A DNA stretch of 28,255 bases from Pilasporangium apinafurcum. Lineage: Eukaryota; Oomycota; Peronosporomycetes; Pythiales; Pythiaceae. This document shows, one piece after another, positions 9,203 through 18,891 of the stretch (position 1 is the first letter of the stretch; each line of letters opens with the position of its first letter). A program made the translations under genes and the position numbers. The stretch lies in the NCBI GenBank assembly GCA_001600495.1, contig BCKE01000002.1, positions 400,312 through 428,566 of the forward strand. Reading direction: 5' to 3'. Under the pieces are notes generated by a model. It was not told the DNA's origin and searched no databases. It was given only the letters and a program-made list of their open reading frames with translations.

Positions 9203-10234
9203 ATGAAATTCGGCAAGAGTTTATTGAAGGAGATTTTACAGAGCAACCCCGAATGGGCACCATTTTGGCTCAACTACAAGAGCTTGAAGAAGCGGATCAA
9301 GGCTGTCACCAAGGCTCCATCTCACCATGCCGCAAATCAACGTGATATCTGTAGGTGACACGAATTATTCAGTCTTGACGCTGTTCGACCTTTGCTGAAA
9401 TTAATGCTTGCATTTTGGTTGTACTTCAACAGCGGAATCAGAATTGGAGGTAGCTTTTTTCCGGGACCTGCAGATGGAGCTGAAGAAGATATCGCTCTTC
9501 TTTTCGTCTGAAGAGAAGCGTGCATCCTTCCGCTTCCACCAGCTTCGATCAGTATTGAAGAGCTTGAAGGTATGTGCGCAAGCTCTATGTCATGATGTTA
9601 CACTTGTCAGCTAATGAATGTGGGGTTTTCATTTCTACACAGAGAAAGGACAAAATTGATGCTTTTGAAGCCCAGCGACTGATGTTCGCGTTGGTCCATT
9701 TTTATCGAGAATGCATTCGTCTGGAGAACTTCGCTGTGATAAATTACCAAGGCTTCTCAAAGGTAGACGATTTCATATTTTTATATATCCGTTTTACTTG
9801 TATCTAAGGATCTTTTTTTTTCATTATCCCAGATCTTGAAGAAACATGACAAAATGACGGGCTATAACACACGCTCCAAGTACATGCGTCACAAGGTCAA
9901 TCTGTCGACTTTCTCCAACTATCCATTGCTACTTGGCATTCTAGCAGATACCGAAGACATGTTCCACGAGGTGGACAAAGATGCTCGGATGACCAATGCC
10001 GTTTCCAATATCAAATTGAACATGGAGCCGCAACAGCACGCTAATATCTTTGTACCTGCAGTGGATACATCCACTCCGTTGGGTGCAGATACAACCCACC
10101 ATCTCCATCCCCCTCCTCAGCTCACACCGTCCAACTCTTCCGTCACTGCGACCAGTTTTCCTGCGTCCGTGCTCTGGTCGTCTGACGACAATGATCCGGG
10201 TCAGTACAGTGCGGAGATGAAGCCTTTATGTTAG
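9203..10234 (+). CDS. Stand-alone SPX-domain protein (inositol pyrophosphate/phosphate sensor type)
   Basis: Spliced model: 9203-9350, 9433-9569, 9643-9762, 9833-10234; 807 nt, 268 residues, all introns GT-AG and 70-82 nt. The start is fixed by MKFGKSLLKE, the standard beginning of SPX domains. Further SPX marks are PEWAPFWLNYKSLKKRIK (17-33), ESELEVAFFRDL early in exon 2, INYQGFSKILKKHDK (about 128-142) and a following YM.H motif. The Tyr/Lys set that binds inositol polyphosphates in SPX domains appears present (Tyr25, Lys29 and the KILKKHDK lysines). The domain ends around residue 165. The rest is a Pro/Ser/Thr-rich tail with no EXS, VTC, RING or transporter domain, so it resembles plant stand-alone SPX regulators. 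The role in phosphate signalling is inferred from the family. Confidence 0.9.
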
Positions 10235-10818
10235 TAGCAGCGGGGCTGCACTTTTATTGATGTGAAGCGTGAATGATTTGAATTTTAAATGTTGATGGAG
10301 TCGCGTGGATGGTCGTGGAACAATTGGAGGATCCAAGCTGATTTAGGGCTCAAGGCAAGAGCTTACTGCATGATAGACAGAATACGGCGATTACAGATTA
10401 TTTGCCATTCCTGAAAATTTGTGAATTATCTAAGAAGGAATTTTGCATTAAAATGTGTTTGCTTTTCTTCTTGTGAAATGGGAAATTGTCTAAAGCTCAT
10501 GAGATGAGGAGAGATTATGATCTCAAAGCTCCCCCACATGCTGGCGACAACATTTCAAAACTATAATTTCGTTTGTGATTGGCTAATATTACAATTTATA
10601 GTCGGGGATTGGTTAATATAATGGGCAAAAAGTAATTCAGCAATAAACTGCTGCTTGACGGTATGTATTGTTGTCCACAATCTCAATCGCATATTGCAAC
10701 ACTGTAAATCATGGCCCAAGTGATCCGTGCCGCAGGTGCGCCCAAGTAATTGCTCACTAGCTGCAATACTCCTACAGGAAATGGCATACTCGTTGAAGAC
10801 TAGCGAACTTATTAGCAT
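10235..10818. other. Intergenic region upstream of the ankyrin gene
   Basis: About 580 bases, without a recognisable gene. It contains a paired ATTGG motif at 10577-10619. An ATG at 10781 starts a short frame that reaches a stop inside the first ankyrin exon and is not used here. Confidence 0.5.
10577..10619. promoter_or_regulatory. Paired GATTGGYTAATAT motif (inverted CCAAT box) upstream of the ankyrin gene
   Basis: GATTGGCTAATAT (10577-10589) and GATTGGTTAATAT (10607-10619) differ at one base and are 30 bases apart, about 200 bases before the ATG at 10819. ATTGG is the reverse of the CCAAT box bound by NF-Y in eukaryotes. Function is inferred only from sequence and position. Confidence 0.4.
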
Positions 10819-12355
10819 ATGCGACTGGCTCTCGTTTTAGGAAATGGGAATTTGGAAAAGGTGATCGAACTACGCGATCAGTGGAACCAGCAAAACAAAA
10901 AGGGTGAAACAGGTGCGTACATTTGCACCCGGATAATACCGCTAGTATATATCTATATTTGAGTGTGTGATGCTGATTCTTGCATTTGTACGACATGTCA
11001 TTTGCTGCATCAATATCGTAGCTCTCCATGTTGCTGTCTCTGAAGATCAGTTGGAAATCGTCAAGCATTTGGTATCCAATGGCGCAATGCTGAACATTCA
11101 GGAGAAGAAAAACAAATTCACGCCATTGATGCTTTGTCTCGCCCAACAACCGCCACGATTTGAGGAGATCTTTCAAGTTATTCTGAAAGGGAAGCCGGAT
11201 TTGAGTGTGCAAGACTCGGCTGGGCAAACTGTTTTGCATTTAGCAGCACGTAAGTGAAGAGCAAACCTTAGAGACAAATTGTTTTTCTTGCGAACAGTGC
11301 TAAATAATGGAAGCTATTTTGTAGAATACGAAGAAGAAGAAGCGCTGAAGCTTATTTTGAACGCTAAACCGAAAATTGACGCTGTCGATAGCAAGAAAAT
11401 GACTGCACTCCATGTCGCAGCCGGAAAGGGAAACCTTGATATTGTGAAGCTTTTGGTAAGATCTGTTACTGTTACTCTTTTATCTATCCAACTGCGTTCG
11501 TTTAGAGCTGATTCGCTTGTGTAGATTGATAGGGGACATGCGAACACGAACGCTGTGGATGCAAAAGGAAATACACCATTGTAAGCCTTTATATTTATAC
11601 CACGTGGAGATTCTCGTCACATTAACTATCCTTTTTGGATCTTCTCGTTGATGTAGGCACTGGGCATGCATCCACAACGATAGCGAATTGGTACCTTTGA
11701 TTACGTACTTAGTGTCAAAGGTATGCATCAGCATTTATTTTATCGAATTTACGTGTGTATGCATTTCCAACATGACACAACTGATCCGTACTGGTTTTTA
11801 ATACAGGGAGCGAAGCCGCTGAAAAATGTGTACGGCAATACAGCGCTGCATTCTGAAGCTATGCATTGTGACACGAATGCTTCATGGCCAACTGCTGCTG
11901 CTGAAACACTGATCAATGCCTTCCCAGAGATAGAGAACGAAATGAACAGCAATGGATTGACGGCGCAGCAAACGTTTGACCAAGGCATTGATTCCGAAGA
12001 ACCAGCCAAGTCGACCAAAGAAACCGAGAATAAAGCGAAAGGCGAGAAGAAATCTCAGCGACGTAATCAAGCGGAGATCGAAGAAGAGTTCCAAGAGAAG
12101 ACAGCAGCTGCCCGTGCAGGTAAGGTTGTGTTCATTTCGCATCCGTTTTCCCTTGTAACATATCAGTTGTTATCACTTGTTTTCCATTGCAAACTCACAT
12201 GATGAACAAATAACCACAATGTAGCTGCTATTGCGCGTACCAAGAAGAAATCTACCAAGCAAAATCAAGAGTACAAGGGCGCATTAAGCAGTCCGATTAT
12301 TTGGTTCGCCATTGTGCTTGTGATCCTGGCTGTGATCTATTCATCTTTTAGCTAG
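10819..12355 (+). CDS. Ankyrin-repeat protein with C-terminal membrane anchor (7 exons)
   Basis: Spliced model: 10819-10912, 11022-11249, 11325-11455, 11525-11580, 11657-11720, 11807-12119, 12225-12355; 1017 nt, 338 residues, with all donor and acceptor phases agreeing. About five ankyrin repeats are visible once exons are joined: TALHVAV-type starts after exon 1, TPLMLCLAQ, TVLHLAA, TALHVAAGKGNLDIVKLL, TPLHWACIHNDSELV and TALHSEAM. A highly charged Lys/Glu/Arg region follows (about 240-300), then a single hydrophobic segment at the C-terminus (SPIIWFAIVLVILAVIYSSF). That layout fits a tail-anchored protein facing the cytosol, probably in the ER or mitochondrial outer membrane, with the ankyrin part binding partners. 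The start at 10819 is the weakest point. No specific orthologue is recognised. Confidence 0.85.
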
Positions 12356-12523
12356 AAGAGTTATAACTGAAATGACCAATCTATAAACCTCGTTAATAAG
12401 GTTTAATGAGCCTCGAGTTTGGTTGGTTTGATCCAATTTATCCATCTCTTCCAGTCATTCGAAGAGGTACACAACTACCAATTGCCGTGGACAGGAAAGG
12501 TTGGCGGATATATTCTCTCGACG

Positions 12524-15500
12524 ATGGGGGATGAAGAATTGGATCTCTTTAGTGCATTCGATGCCACGGAAACGCTGACCGCCGAGGAGAAGCAAGAAGC
12601 GTCGATAAACGCCAGCTCGAATACAGCAACAAAACGCAAAGAAGTACCTGCATTGGATGCACAGGATGACAGTGCTACCTCTCCTCCAGCCAAGAAACAA
12701 GCAGCAGCACAACCAACTACAACCAGATCGACAGAGCTTAAGGTCATACAGGGCAAGCATATTGACGCTACTCCTGTGGAAGTCACAAAACCTGGTGAAA
12801 AACCCACGGGAGTGGTAGCAACCGGCACACAACAGAAGAATTTGATTTCATTTTCTGTGTATCCACCGGATTATGAGGTCAAAGAGACCACTGGGGCTGC
12901 TGCAGCCAACCCTGCCAAGACATATCCATTCACATTGGATCCTTTCCAACAGCAGGCCGTCGATTACATTGAATCAGGCGAGTCTGTGCTAGTGTCAGCA
13001 CATACTTCTGCAGGTAAAACGGCGGTGGCTGAGTATGCTATTGCGAAATCGCTGCGTGACAAGCAACGTGTGATTTACACATCACCGATCAAAGCGCTGA
13101 GTAACCAGAAGTACCGTGATTTGGAAGAAGAATTCGGCGATGTTGGGCTCATGACGGGTGATATCACGATCAATCCGTCGGCAACGTGTCTGATTATGAC
13201 TACAGAAATTCTCCGAAGCATGTTGTACCGTGGGTCGGAGATCATGCGTGAAGTTGCGTGGGTGATCTACGATGAAATTCACTACATGCGTGATAAAGAG
13301 CGTGGTGTGGTCTGGGAAGAAAGTATCATTCTTTTACCACACAAAGTCCGATTCGTGTTTTTGTCGGCGACAATCCCAAACTCGAAGGAATTTGCTGGAT
13401 GGATTTGCCATATTCATCATCAGCCATGCCACGTTGTGTACACGGATTATCGTCCTACTCCACTGCAGCATTATGTGTTCCCGGCTGGAGGCAATGGTCT
13501 GCATTTAGTTGTGGATGAGAAGGGGAAATTTCGTGAAGATAACTTCCAAAAGGCTATTGCTACCTTGTCTGCGTCTACGATGGATAGCGAAGCAGAACTG
13601 GCATCATTTGGCAGCAATAACAAGCGTCGAAAAGGACAAGCTAGTGCTGGAAATCCGAAAAAGAAAGTTGGCAACGACGTATTCCGTATTGTGAAGTTGA
13701 TTATGGAGCGCCAGTACGATCCAGTGATCATCTTTTCCTTCAGTAAACGCGAGTGTGAGTCGTACGCATTATTGATGTCAAAGTTAGATTTCAATACCGA
13801 GGAAGAGAAGCAAATGGTCGAGCAAGTGTTTAAAAATGCGATGGATTCACTCTCAGACGACGACAAGACTCTTCCTCAAGTGGATTCGATTTTGCCGTTG
13901 CTTCGCCGCGGTATTGGTATCCATCACGGTGGTTTATTGCCGATTTTGAAGGAAGTAATTGAAATTATGTTTGGCGAGGGACTGCTTAAGTGTTTGTTTG
14001 CCACGGAAACGTTTTCCATGGGGTTGAATATGCCTGCAAAGACAGTTGTCTTTACTAACTGTCGCAAATACGATGGTAAAGACTTTCGGTGGATCACATC
14101 GGGTGAATACATTCAAATGTCGGGTCGTGCAGGTCGTCGTTCCGTGGATAACCGTGGTATTGTTATCCAAATGCTCAGCGAGCAAATGGAACCACAAGTG
14201 GCCAAGAGCATTTTGTATGGACAGGCTGATCCATTATTCAGTGCCTTCCACTTGGGATACAATATGCTGCTCAACTTGCTTCGTGTCGAAGATGCGGACC
14301 CAGAGTACATGATCAAGCAGTCATTTCATCAATTCCAAAATGAACAAGCTGCGCCTGCACTGGAGGATGCTTTGGAGCGAACACGTATGGAAAAGGACCA
14401 AATCGTGATCAAGAACGAACAGGAAGTTGCAGAATACTATTATTTATCGAAATCGCTAGTGAAATTGAAGGAGGAATTTTTGGCGATTCGGAACAAAACG
14501 GAATATATTGTTCGCTTCCTGAATGGTGGAAGACTCGTGAAGCTTTACACGCGGCCAGATGAAGATGAGAAAAAGAAATGGGATTGGGGAGTCATCATCA
14601 ACTTCACTACCAAGAATGCCAGTGATTCCACGTCTGCCAATCCCGACACTGTGGTGCATGTACTATTGAATTGTCTCAATACTCCAAATGGCAAGTCTAG
14701 CGACGCAAACACCAATGAGTTGCCTGTACCTGCGCCTACTGGAATCATGGGACTCTCGTCAACTACGAATTGTGAGATGAAGATTTGTCCAGTACCGTTG
14801 GAGATGCTGGACTTGATGTCTTCCCTGCGTGTGTACATCCCGAAAGATTTACGAACAACTGAGAGCCGCCAAGCAGTAGGGAAATCTGTTAAGGAGGTCT
14901 TACGTCGATTTCCTCAAGGTGTCCCATTATTGGATCCAATCGAGGATATGGATATACGCGATGATCAGTTCACCCGCATTATCAAGAAGATTGCAGAGAC
15001 AGAAGAAAAGGTTCGTGCTTCGCCATTCCATGAAGCCAAGGACAAGGACACACGGTTTGCATTGTACAACTTGAAAATGGAAAATGAGGCCAAAATGCGC
15101 GAGTTGGAGCGTCAGATCAAAGAGTCCAAGTCGTTGGTGCTACGCGATGATCTCCGTCGTCGTCGACGTGTGCTTCGTCGTCTGGAATTTGTGGGTAAAG
15201 ATAGCGTCATCCAGCGCAAGGGACGAACGGCCTGTGAGGTGTCGACGGCGGACGAATTACTGGTGACGGAGATGATTTTTAACGGCCAGTTTAATGATCT
15301 TACAGTCAATGAAACTGTGGCGATCTTGAGCTGTTTGATCAATACCGAAAAACAGAAAGAAGGCCAGAAACCGCCCGCTGCTGAGAGCCTAGAAACTCCC
15401 ATTCGACAGTTGCGTGAAACTGCACGACGCATCGCAAAGGTGATGCAGGATGCCAAGATCTCAATTGACGTAGAAGAATACGCTGAGTCGTTCAACACGA

Positions 15501-15736
15501 GCTTAGTGGACGTGGTCATCGCCTGGTGTGAAGGCGCCAAGTTTTCACAGATATGTAAGATGACGGATGCATTTGAAGGCACGATCATTCGTTGTCTACG
15601 GCGGCTGGAGGAGTTGATTCGCCAACTGACACTCGCAGCGCACACCATTGGTGACGTCGAGTTGGAGAAAAAATTTGATGAAGGAGGCAAGAAACTCAAG
15701 CGTGATATTGTTTTTGCTGCCTCACTCTACTTGTAA
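12524..15736 (+). CDS. MTR4: MTR4-type Ski2-like DExH RNA helicase (exosome cofactor)
   Basis: An intronless frame of 1070 residues from ATG 12524 to TAA 15734-15736. The frame stays open upstream to 12419, but the first ATG is at 12524 and gives the acidic MTR4-like start MGDEELDLFSAFD. Helicase motifs are in order: AHTSAGKT (159-166, motif I), YTSPIKALSNQK (Ia), TTEILRSML, DEIH box (250-253), SAT (281-283), HHGGLLP, ATETFSMGLNMP and QMSGRAGR (531-538). After them come the winged-helix, arch/KOW and C-terminal DSHCT regions; the end resembles other MTR4 proteins (GDVELEKKFDEG.KKLKRDIVFAASLYL). MTR4 unwinds RNA for the nuclear exosome, in TRAMP-like complexes, in rRNA processing and RNA surveillance. 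The full arch separates it from shorter Ski2-like helicases, and similarity is closer to MTR4 than SKI2 in my reading. Confidence 0.95.
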   Translation: MGDEELDLFSAFDATETLTAEEKQEASINASSNTATKRKEVPALDAQDDSATSPPAKKQAAAQPTTTRSTELKVIQGKHIDATPVEVTKPGEKPTGVVATGTQQKNLISFSVYPPDYEVKETTGAAAANPAKTYPFTLDPFQQQAVDYIESGESVLVSAHTSAGKTAVAEYAIAKSLRDKQRVIYTSPIKALSNQKYRDLEEEFGDVGLMTGDITINPSATCLIMTTEILRSMLYRGSEIMREVAWVIYDEIHYMRDKERGVVWEESIILLPHKVRFVFLSATIPNSKEFAGWICHIHHQPCHVVYTDYRPTPLQHYVFPAGGNGLHLVVDEKGKFREDNFQKAIATLSASTMDSEAELASFGSNNKRRKGQASAGNPKKKVGNDVFRIVKLIMERQYDPVIIFSFSKRECESYALLMSKLDFNTEEEKQMVEQVFKNAMDSLSDDDKTLPQVDSILPLLRRGIGIHHGGLLPILKEVIEIMFGEGLLKCLFATETFSMGLNMPAKTVVFTNCRKYDGKDFRWITSGEYIQMSGRAGRRSVDNRGIVIQMLSEQMEPQVAKSILYGQADPLFSAFHLGYNMLLNLLRVEDADPEYMIKQSFHQFQNEQAAPALEDALERTRMEKDQIVIKNEQEVAEYYYLSKSLVKLKEEFLAIRNKTEYIVRFLNGGRLVKLYTRPDEDEKKKWDWGVIINFTTKNASDSTSANPDTVVHVLLNCLNTPNGKSSDANTNELPVPAPTGIMGLSSTTNCEMKICPVPLEMLDLMSSLRVYIPKDLRTTESRQAVGKSVKEVLRRFPQGVPLLDPIEDMDIRDDQFTRIIKKIAETEEKVRASPFHEAKDKDTRFALYNLKMENEAKMRELERQIKESKSLVLRDDLRRRRRVLRRLEFVGKDSVIQRKGRTACEVSTADELLVTEMIFNGQFNDLTVNETVAILSCLINTEKQKEGQKPPAAESLETPIRQLRETARRIAKVMQDAKISIDVEEYAESFNTSLVDVVIAWCEGAKFSQICKMTDAFEGTIIRCLRRLEELIRQLTLAAHTIGDVELEKKFDEGGKKLKRDIVFAASLYL

Positions 15737-16314
15737 GACAGCCTATTATCACTGCAGGTTGTACAACTTGAATGTGTATAATAGCAGCATCATTCACTAT
15801 CGTTCGTTAACATGATGCTGTGCTGCGGTCCAGCCCGATTTGCTCAACTTTATCTGTCATATCGCCTTAGTACAGTTATAGAATCGCATATTTTTTCTAA
15901 AAGAGTTTTTTTACTTGTTGTATACTTTGCATCGTCCCACCTCATGTATCAGCAAGGAGTCCACCAGATGCTGGTGCATCGACGATGGTGTGACATCACG
16001 CACACATTTGACATAAAACTCCTGTATTCATTCTCACAGGATCGCTCATGGTAGTTGTAAAGAAATTTTGATTGCCTTTCATCGTCTCAAATTCATTTAT
16101 AGAGGTAATCTCTCAGACAAAAACCCTGGCCTGTCGATGACCTGATGCGGGAGTCTCATGTACTGGTAGATGGTACAGATAGAGCAGACCACCAGGCAGA
16201 GGTGGACCTCGATGAATCAAACATGGACATGCTTCATCACTTTCCAATCCGCACGAAAACATTCACGTCAACCCATAAAGTAGAAAAGTCTTCAGTTTAC
16301 TCGCCATAGTAACC
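15737..16314. other. Intergenic region between MTR4 and the hydrolase array
   Basis: Holds the MTR4 3' end and the promoter of the first hydrolase. A plus-strand frame at 15812-16054 has no recognisable motif. A second frame at 16145-16309 is described separately. A perfect 6+3+6 palindrome CACCAGATGCTGGTG lies near 15962-15976, of unknown meaning. Confidence 0.4.
16145..16309 (+). CDS. Possible small ORF or orphan last exon, acidic
   Basis: Frame of 54 codons from ATG 16145 to TAG 16307-16309, open back to about 16098, ending 5 bases before the start of the first hydrolase gene. It reads MRESHVLVDGTDRADHQAEV and onward, acidic and His-rich, unlike random frames nearby. An AG acceptor (TCTCAG) lies just upstream, so it could be a last exon, or an upstream ORF in the hydrolase 5' leader. 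No domain is recognised and the reality of the protein is uncertain. Confidence 0.25.
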   Translation: MRESHVLVDGTDRADHQAEVDLDESNMDMLHHFPIRTKTFTSTHKVEKSSVYSP

Positions 16315-17292
16315 ATGACCTCAGTGAAAGAACCCCGTCTGGTGACACACATGAACTCGAAATATGCCGCGCATATCGCCTATACAGAGCAGACTATCCA
16401 GAAAGTCAAAGTTGCTACAGGGATCACATTGGCGTACATCATCCAGGAAGATCCCACCCAGGGTTCTGCAGACGAAGAGGAAACTCGGATCGTGCTCATC
16501 ATGGGCTACGGGTATCGTAAAGAGGAATGGGCCCCAGTGGTGGACGATTTATTAACACAATGGAAATCATTGGGGTTCGCCTCCAAACTGAAAGTGCTGA
16601 CGTTTGATAACCGTGGCGTGGGCGATTCCGACTCACCATGGGGCAAGTACTCCACTAAGACCATGGCCAAGGACACATTGGCGTTGCTGGACCATATCGG
16701 CTGGTCAAAGGCGCATATCGTTGGTATCAGTATGGGAGGTATGATCTCCCAGGAACTGGCACTGCGTGCACCAGAGCGCGTGCAGTCACTGTCACTCACA
16801 GTCACATCGCGTGGAAAATTCTCACCAGATACATCAACATTCCCAGCAATTTGGACCACGAAAACCTCAAGCGATGCCGCTAAGATCATCGATGCGATGA
16901 TGTCATTCCTCTATCCAAAGGAGTTTCTCGATAGTAAAGTAAACGACTCCTTAACCGCACGTGAGATACTCCAGAAATACCATACGGGTGTCTCCGTCCG
17001 TTTAAATAATCCTACTACCGCAGGGGCACTGGGCCAGTCAGCTGCATTAGTTCTGCACTACGTCTCCGACACGAGACTGAAAGAGATTCGAGACGCCGGG
17101 TTTCCAATCTTGATCATCGGAGCCCGACAGGATCTGTGTATTGACGTCTCTCACACAGTGCATTTCCAGAACATCCTGAAAGGCGAACACGTGCACTCGG
17201 TTATCTTTGAGGATTGTGGTCACGGCGTGTTCCTACAGCAATTGGAGGCGTACTCGAAAGAGATCATCGATGTTGTTCGCCGTGCAAAATAA
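16315..17292 (+). CDS. Alpha/beta-hydrolase, array member A
   Basis: Intronless, 325 residues, and the only array member on the plus strand. Alpha/beta-hydrolase fold marks: LIMGYGYRKEEWAP (61-74), in the place of the usual HG oxyanion loop; FDNRGVGDSD (97-106); nucleophile elbow GISMGG with Ser139; acid Asp273 in IIGARQDLCID; His303 in DCGHGVFLQ. It differs from the other members in having LCIDVSH where they have ILIPP after the acid. There is no signal peptide or membrane segment, so it is likely cytosolic. The overall pattern resembles esterase/epoxide hydrolase-like proteins of the broad Abhydrolase_1 group; the substrate cannot be told. It is convergent with member B, ending 145 bases from it. 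The inversion and divergence suggest it is an older copy. Confidence 0.9.
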   Translation: MTSVKEPRLVTHMNSKYAAHIAYTEQTIQKVKVATGITLAYIIQEDPTQGSADEEETRIVLIMGYGYRKEEWAPVVDDLLTQWKSLGFASKLKVLTFDNRGVGDSDSPWGKYSTKTMAKDTLALLDHIGWSKAHIVGISMGGMISQELALRAPERVQSLSLTVTSRGKFSPDTSTFPAIWTTKTSSDAAKIIDAMMSFLYPKEFLDSKVNDSLTAREILQKYHTGVSVRLNNPTTAGALGQSAALVLHYVSDTRLKEIRDAGFPILIIGARQDLCIDVSHTVHFQNILKGEHVHSVIFEDCGHGVFLQQLEAYSKEIIDVVRRAK

Positions 17293-17437
17293 GTAAGTTG
17301 TAGATACAGTTTGCTTTTCTTGAATATGTAGGTTGTGAAGTCAGTAGTTGTTCGTAAATGAATAGAAAACTATATGAATAACCATCGATTATGTTCACTT
17401 GTTTTCGCTAACAAATCCTCGTATCGGCAATCGCATA

Positions 17438-18570
17438 CTAGCGATCTCTGGCAATCCCGCGTCGAATCGTGCGGATAATGTCTTCAGCGACCTCATCCAG
17501 GTATTGAATAAAGACTCCATGCCCTGCATCTTCATACATGACCATATGCACATGGTCCGCAGCGAGGATCCGATGCAATGTGCGTGTTTCTTGAGCGGGA
17601 ATGATTACATCCTGCGCGCCACTGAGCAGCAAAATCGGGATTTGATGGTCGCGAATGTCACGAAGTCGGTCATCAGAGACATAATGCGATAACACGGCAG
17701 CGCTTTGGCCGACGATGCCCAACACGCGTGGCGATTCACGATTCTCGACCAAAAACATGTGGCATTCATGCATGACTTCGTAAAGACTTCGGGTGTCAGA
17801 TTCCATTTCGCTAATCAGAAATTCGGGTGGATAGAGTACCATCAGCAAATTATGGGTCTCTGTCGGTGGGTCACTGGTATCCAAGGTCCTGGTCATGGGG
17901 ATGATTCCCGAGAAGTTGGGGATGTACCTTCCTCTTGTCGTCACGAGCAGACTTAGCGACTGGATGCGATGAGGAGCCATGTGTGCCAGCTCCAGTGAGA
18001 CCATGCCACCCATACTAGAATATATCGCATCGGAAATATGCCGTTAGAATCTGACTGCTCAAGATCCAACTCATCTTTCCAGTCACAACTGGAAAATGCA
18101 TACCTTAAACCAACGATGTGCGCTTGTTTCCAGCCAACGTGGTCCATCAACGCCAATGCATCTTCAGCAAGCGTTCGCGTCGAGTACGTGCCGATTGGCG
18201 ATGTGCTTCCACCTACACCACGGTTGTCGAAGCTGAGTATCTTGAGTTTCTCGTTGCTTCCATGCACTGTCTGCCACTGATTCAGCAATGTGTCGATTGT
18301 CGGAGCCCACACTTCTTTTGTATGCGAGAAACCCATAACCATTACCACCCGCACTTCTTCTCGTACATCATCTGTGGTAGTCGAAGCGTTCTCTAAGTAT
18401 TCATGCCATGCGTACTCCATGGTAATGCCCGTTGCAATCTTGGCGCGACGGATACGATCGACATGAAAATGATGCTGGGCACTATAAACTGCGTCGACAT
18501 GTGCCTGGTGACGAAATCCTTTCTTCTCACTCGTGCTGGTCGTGACAGTTGTGGCGCAATTGTTTCTCAT
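17438..18570 (-). CDS. Alpha/beta-hydrolase, array member B (two exons)
   Basis: Exons 18570-18104 and 18014-17438; intron 18103-18015 (89 nt, GTATGC...TTCTAG). Joined, 1044 nt, 347 residues. The intron splits the codon of the nucleophile: AG at the end of exon 1 plus T in exon 2 gives Ser in HIVGLSMGGMVSLEL. Other marks: MVMGFSHTKEVWAP, LSFDNRGVGGSTSP, acid Asp in LSGAQDVIIP, His in EDAGHGVFIQY. Compared with the others it has an extra N-terminal stretch (MRNNCATTVTTSTSEKKG) and an acidic insertion before the first strand. No targeting signal is evident. Same family and probable cytosolic location as its neighbours. Convergent with member A. Confidence 0.9.
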
Positions 18571-18891
18571 GGTATCGATACAAAATGGAAAAATGGAAAA
18601 TGAGAAGATGTCAACTACTAACGATTACCAGTATACGGTCTAACCGTGTGGACACGAACAAAAATCACTCTGACAATGGATATTATGTGATGGCATTCAT
18701 TATGGAGATGCATATTTATGAGTACAGCATGATTAATGAAGCAGCTCCAATGATGTCATCTATTTACAGTGGACATGATCATGAGCAACACATATACTGT
18801 ATTGACATTATCTTAACGCTCATATTAGTTCATCTCAATTTTATCCCTTGTGTCGGTTCTTCTCTTCCACGTCATTTATACTAGACACTGC
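18571..18891. other. Intergenic spacer between members B and C
   Basis: About 320 bases holding the promoter of B (minus strand) and the 3' end of C. Nothing else is recognised. Confidence 0.5.

Noticed and set aside
8814-9263. Minus-strand frame of 149 codons overlapping SPX exon 1
   Set aside because: No recognisable motif, no family resemblance, and it overlaps the well-supported SPX start on the other strand. Left as intergenic.
15812-16054. Plus-strand frame after MTR4
   Set aside because: No motif, no conserved-looking composition, and no consistent splice join to the later frame at 16145.
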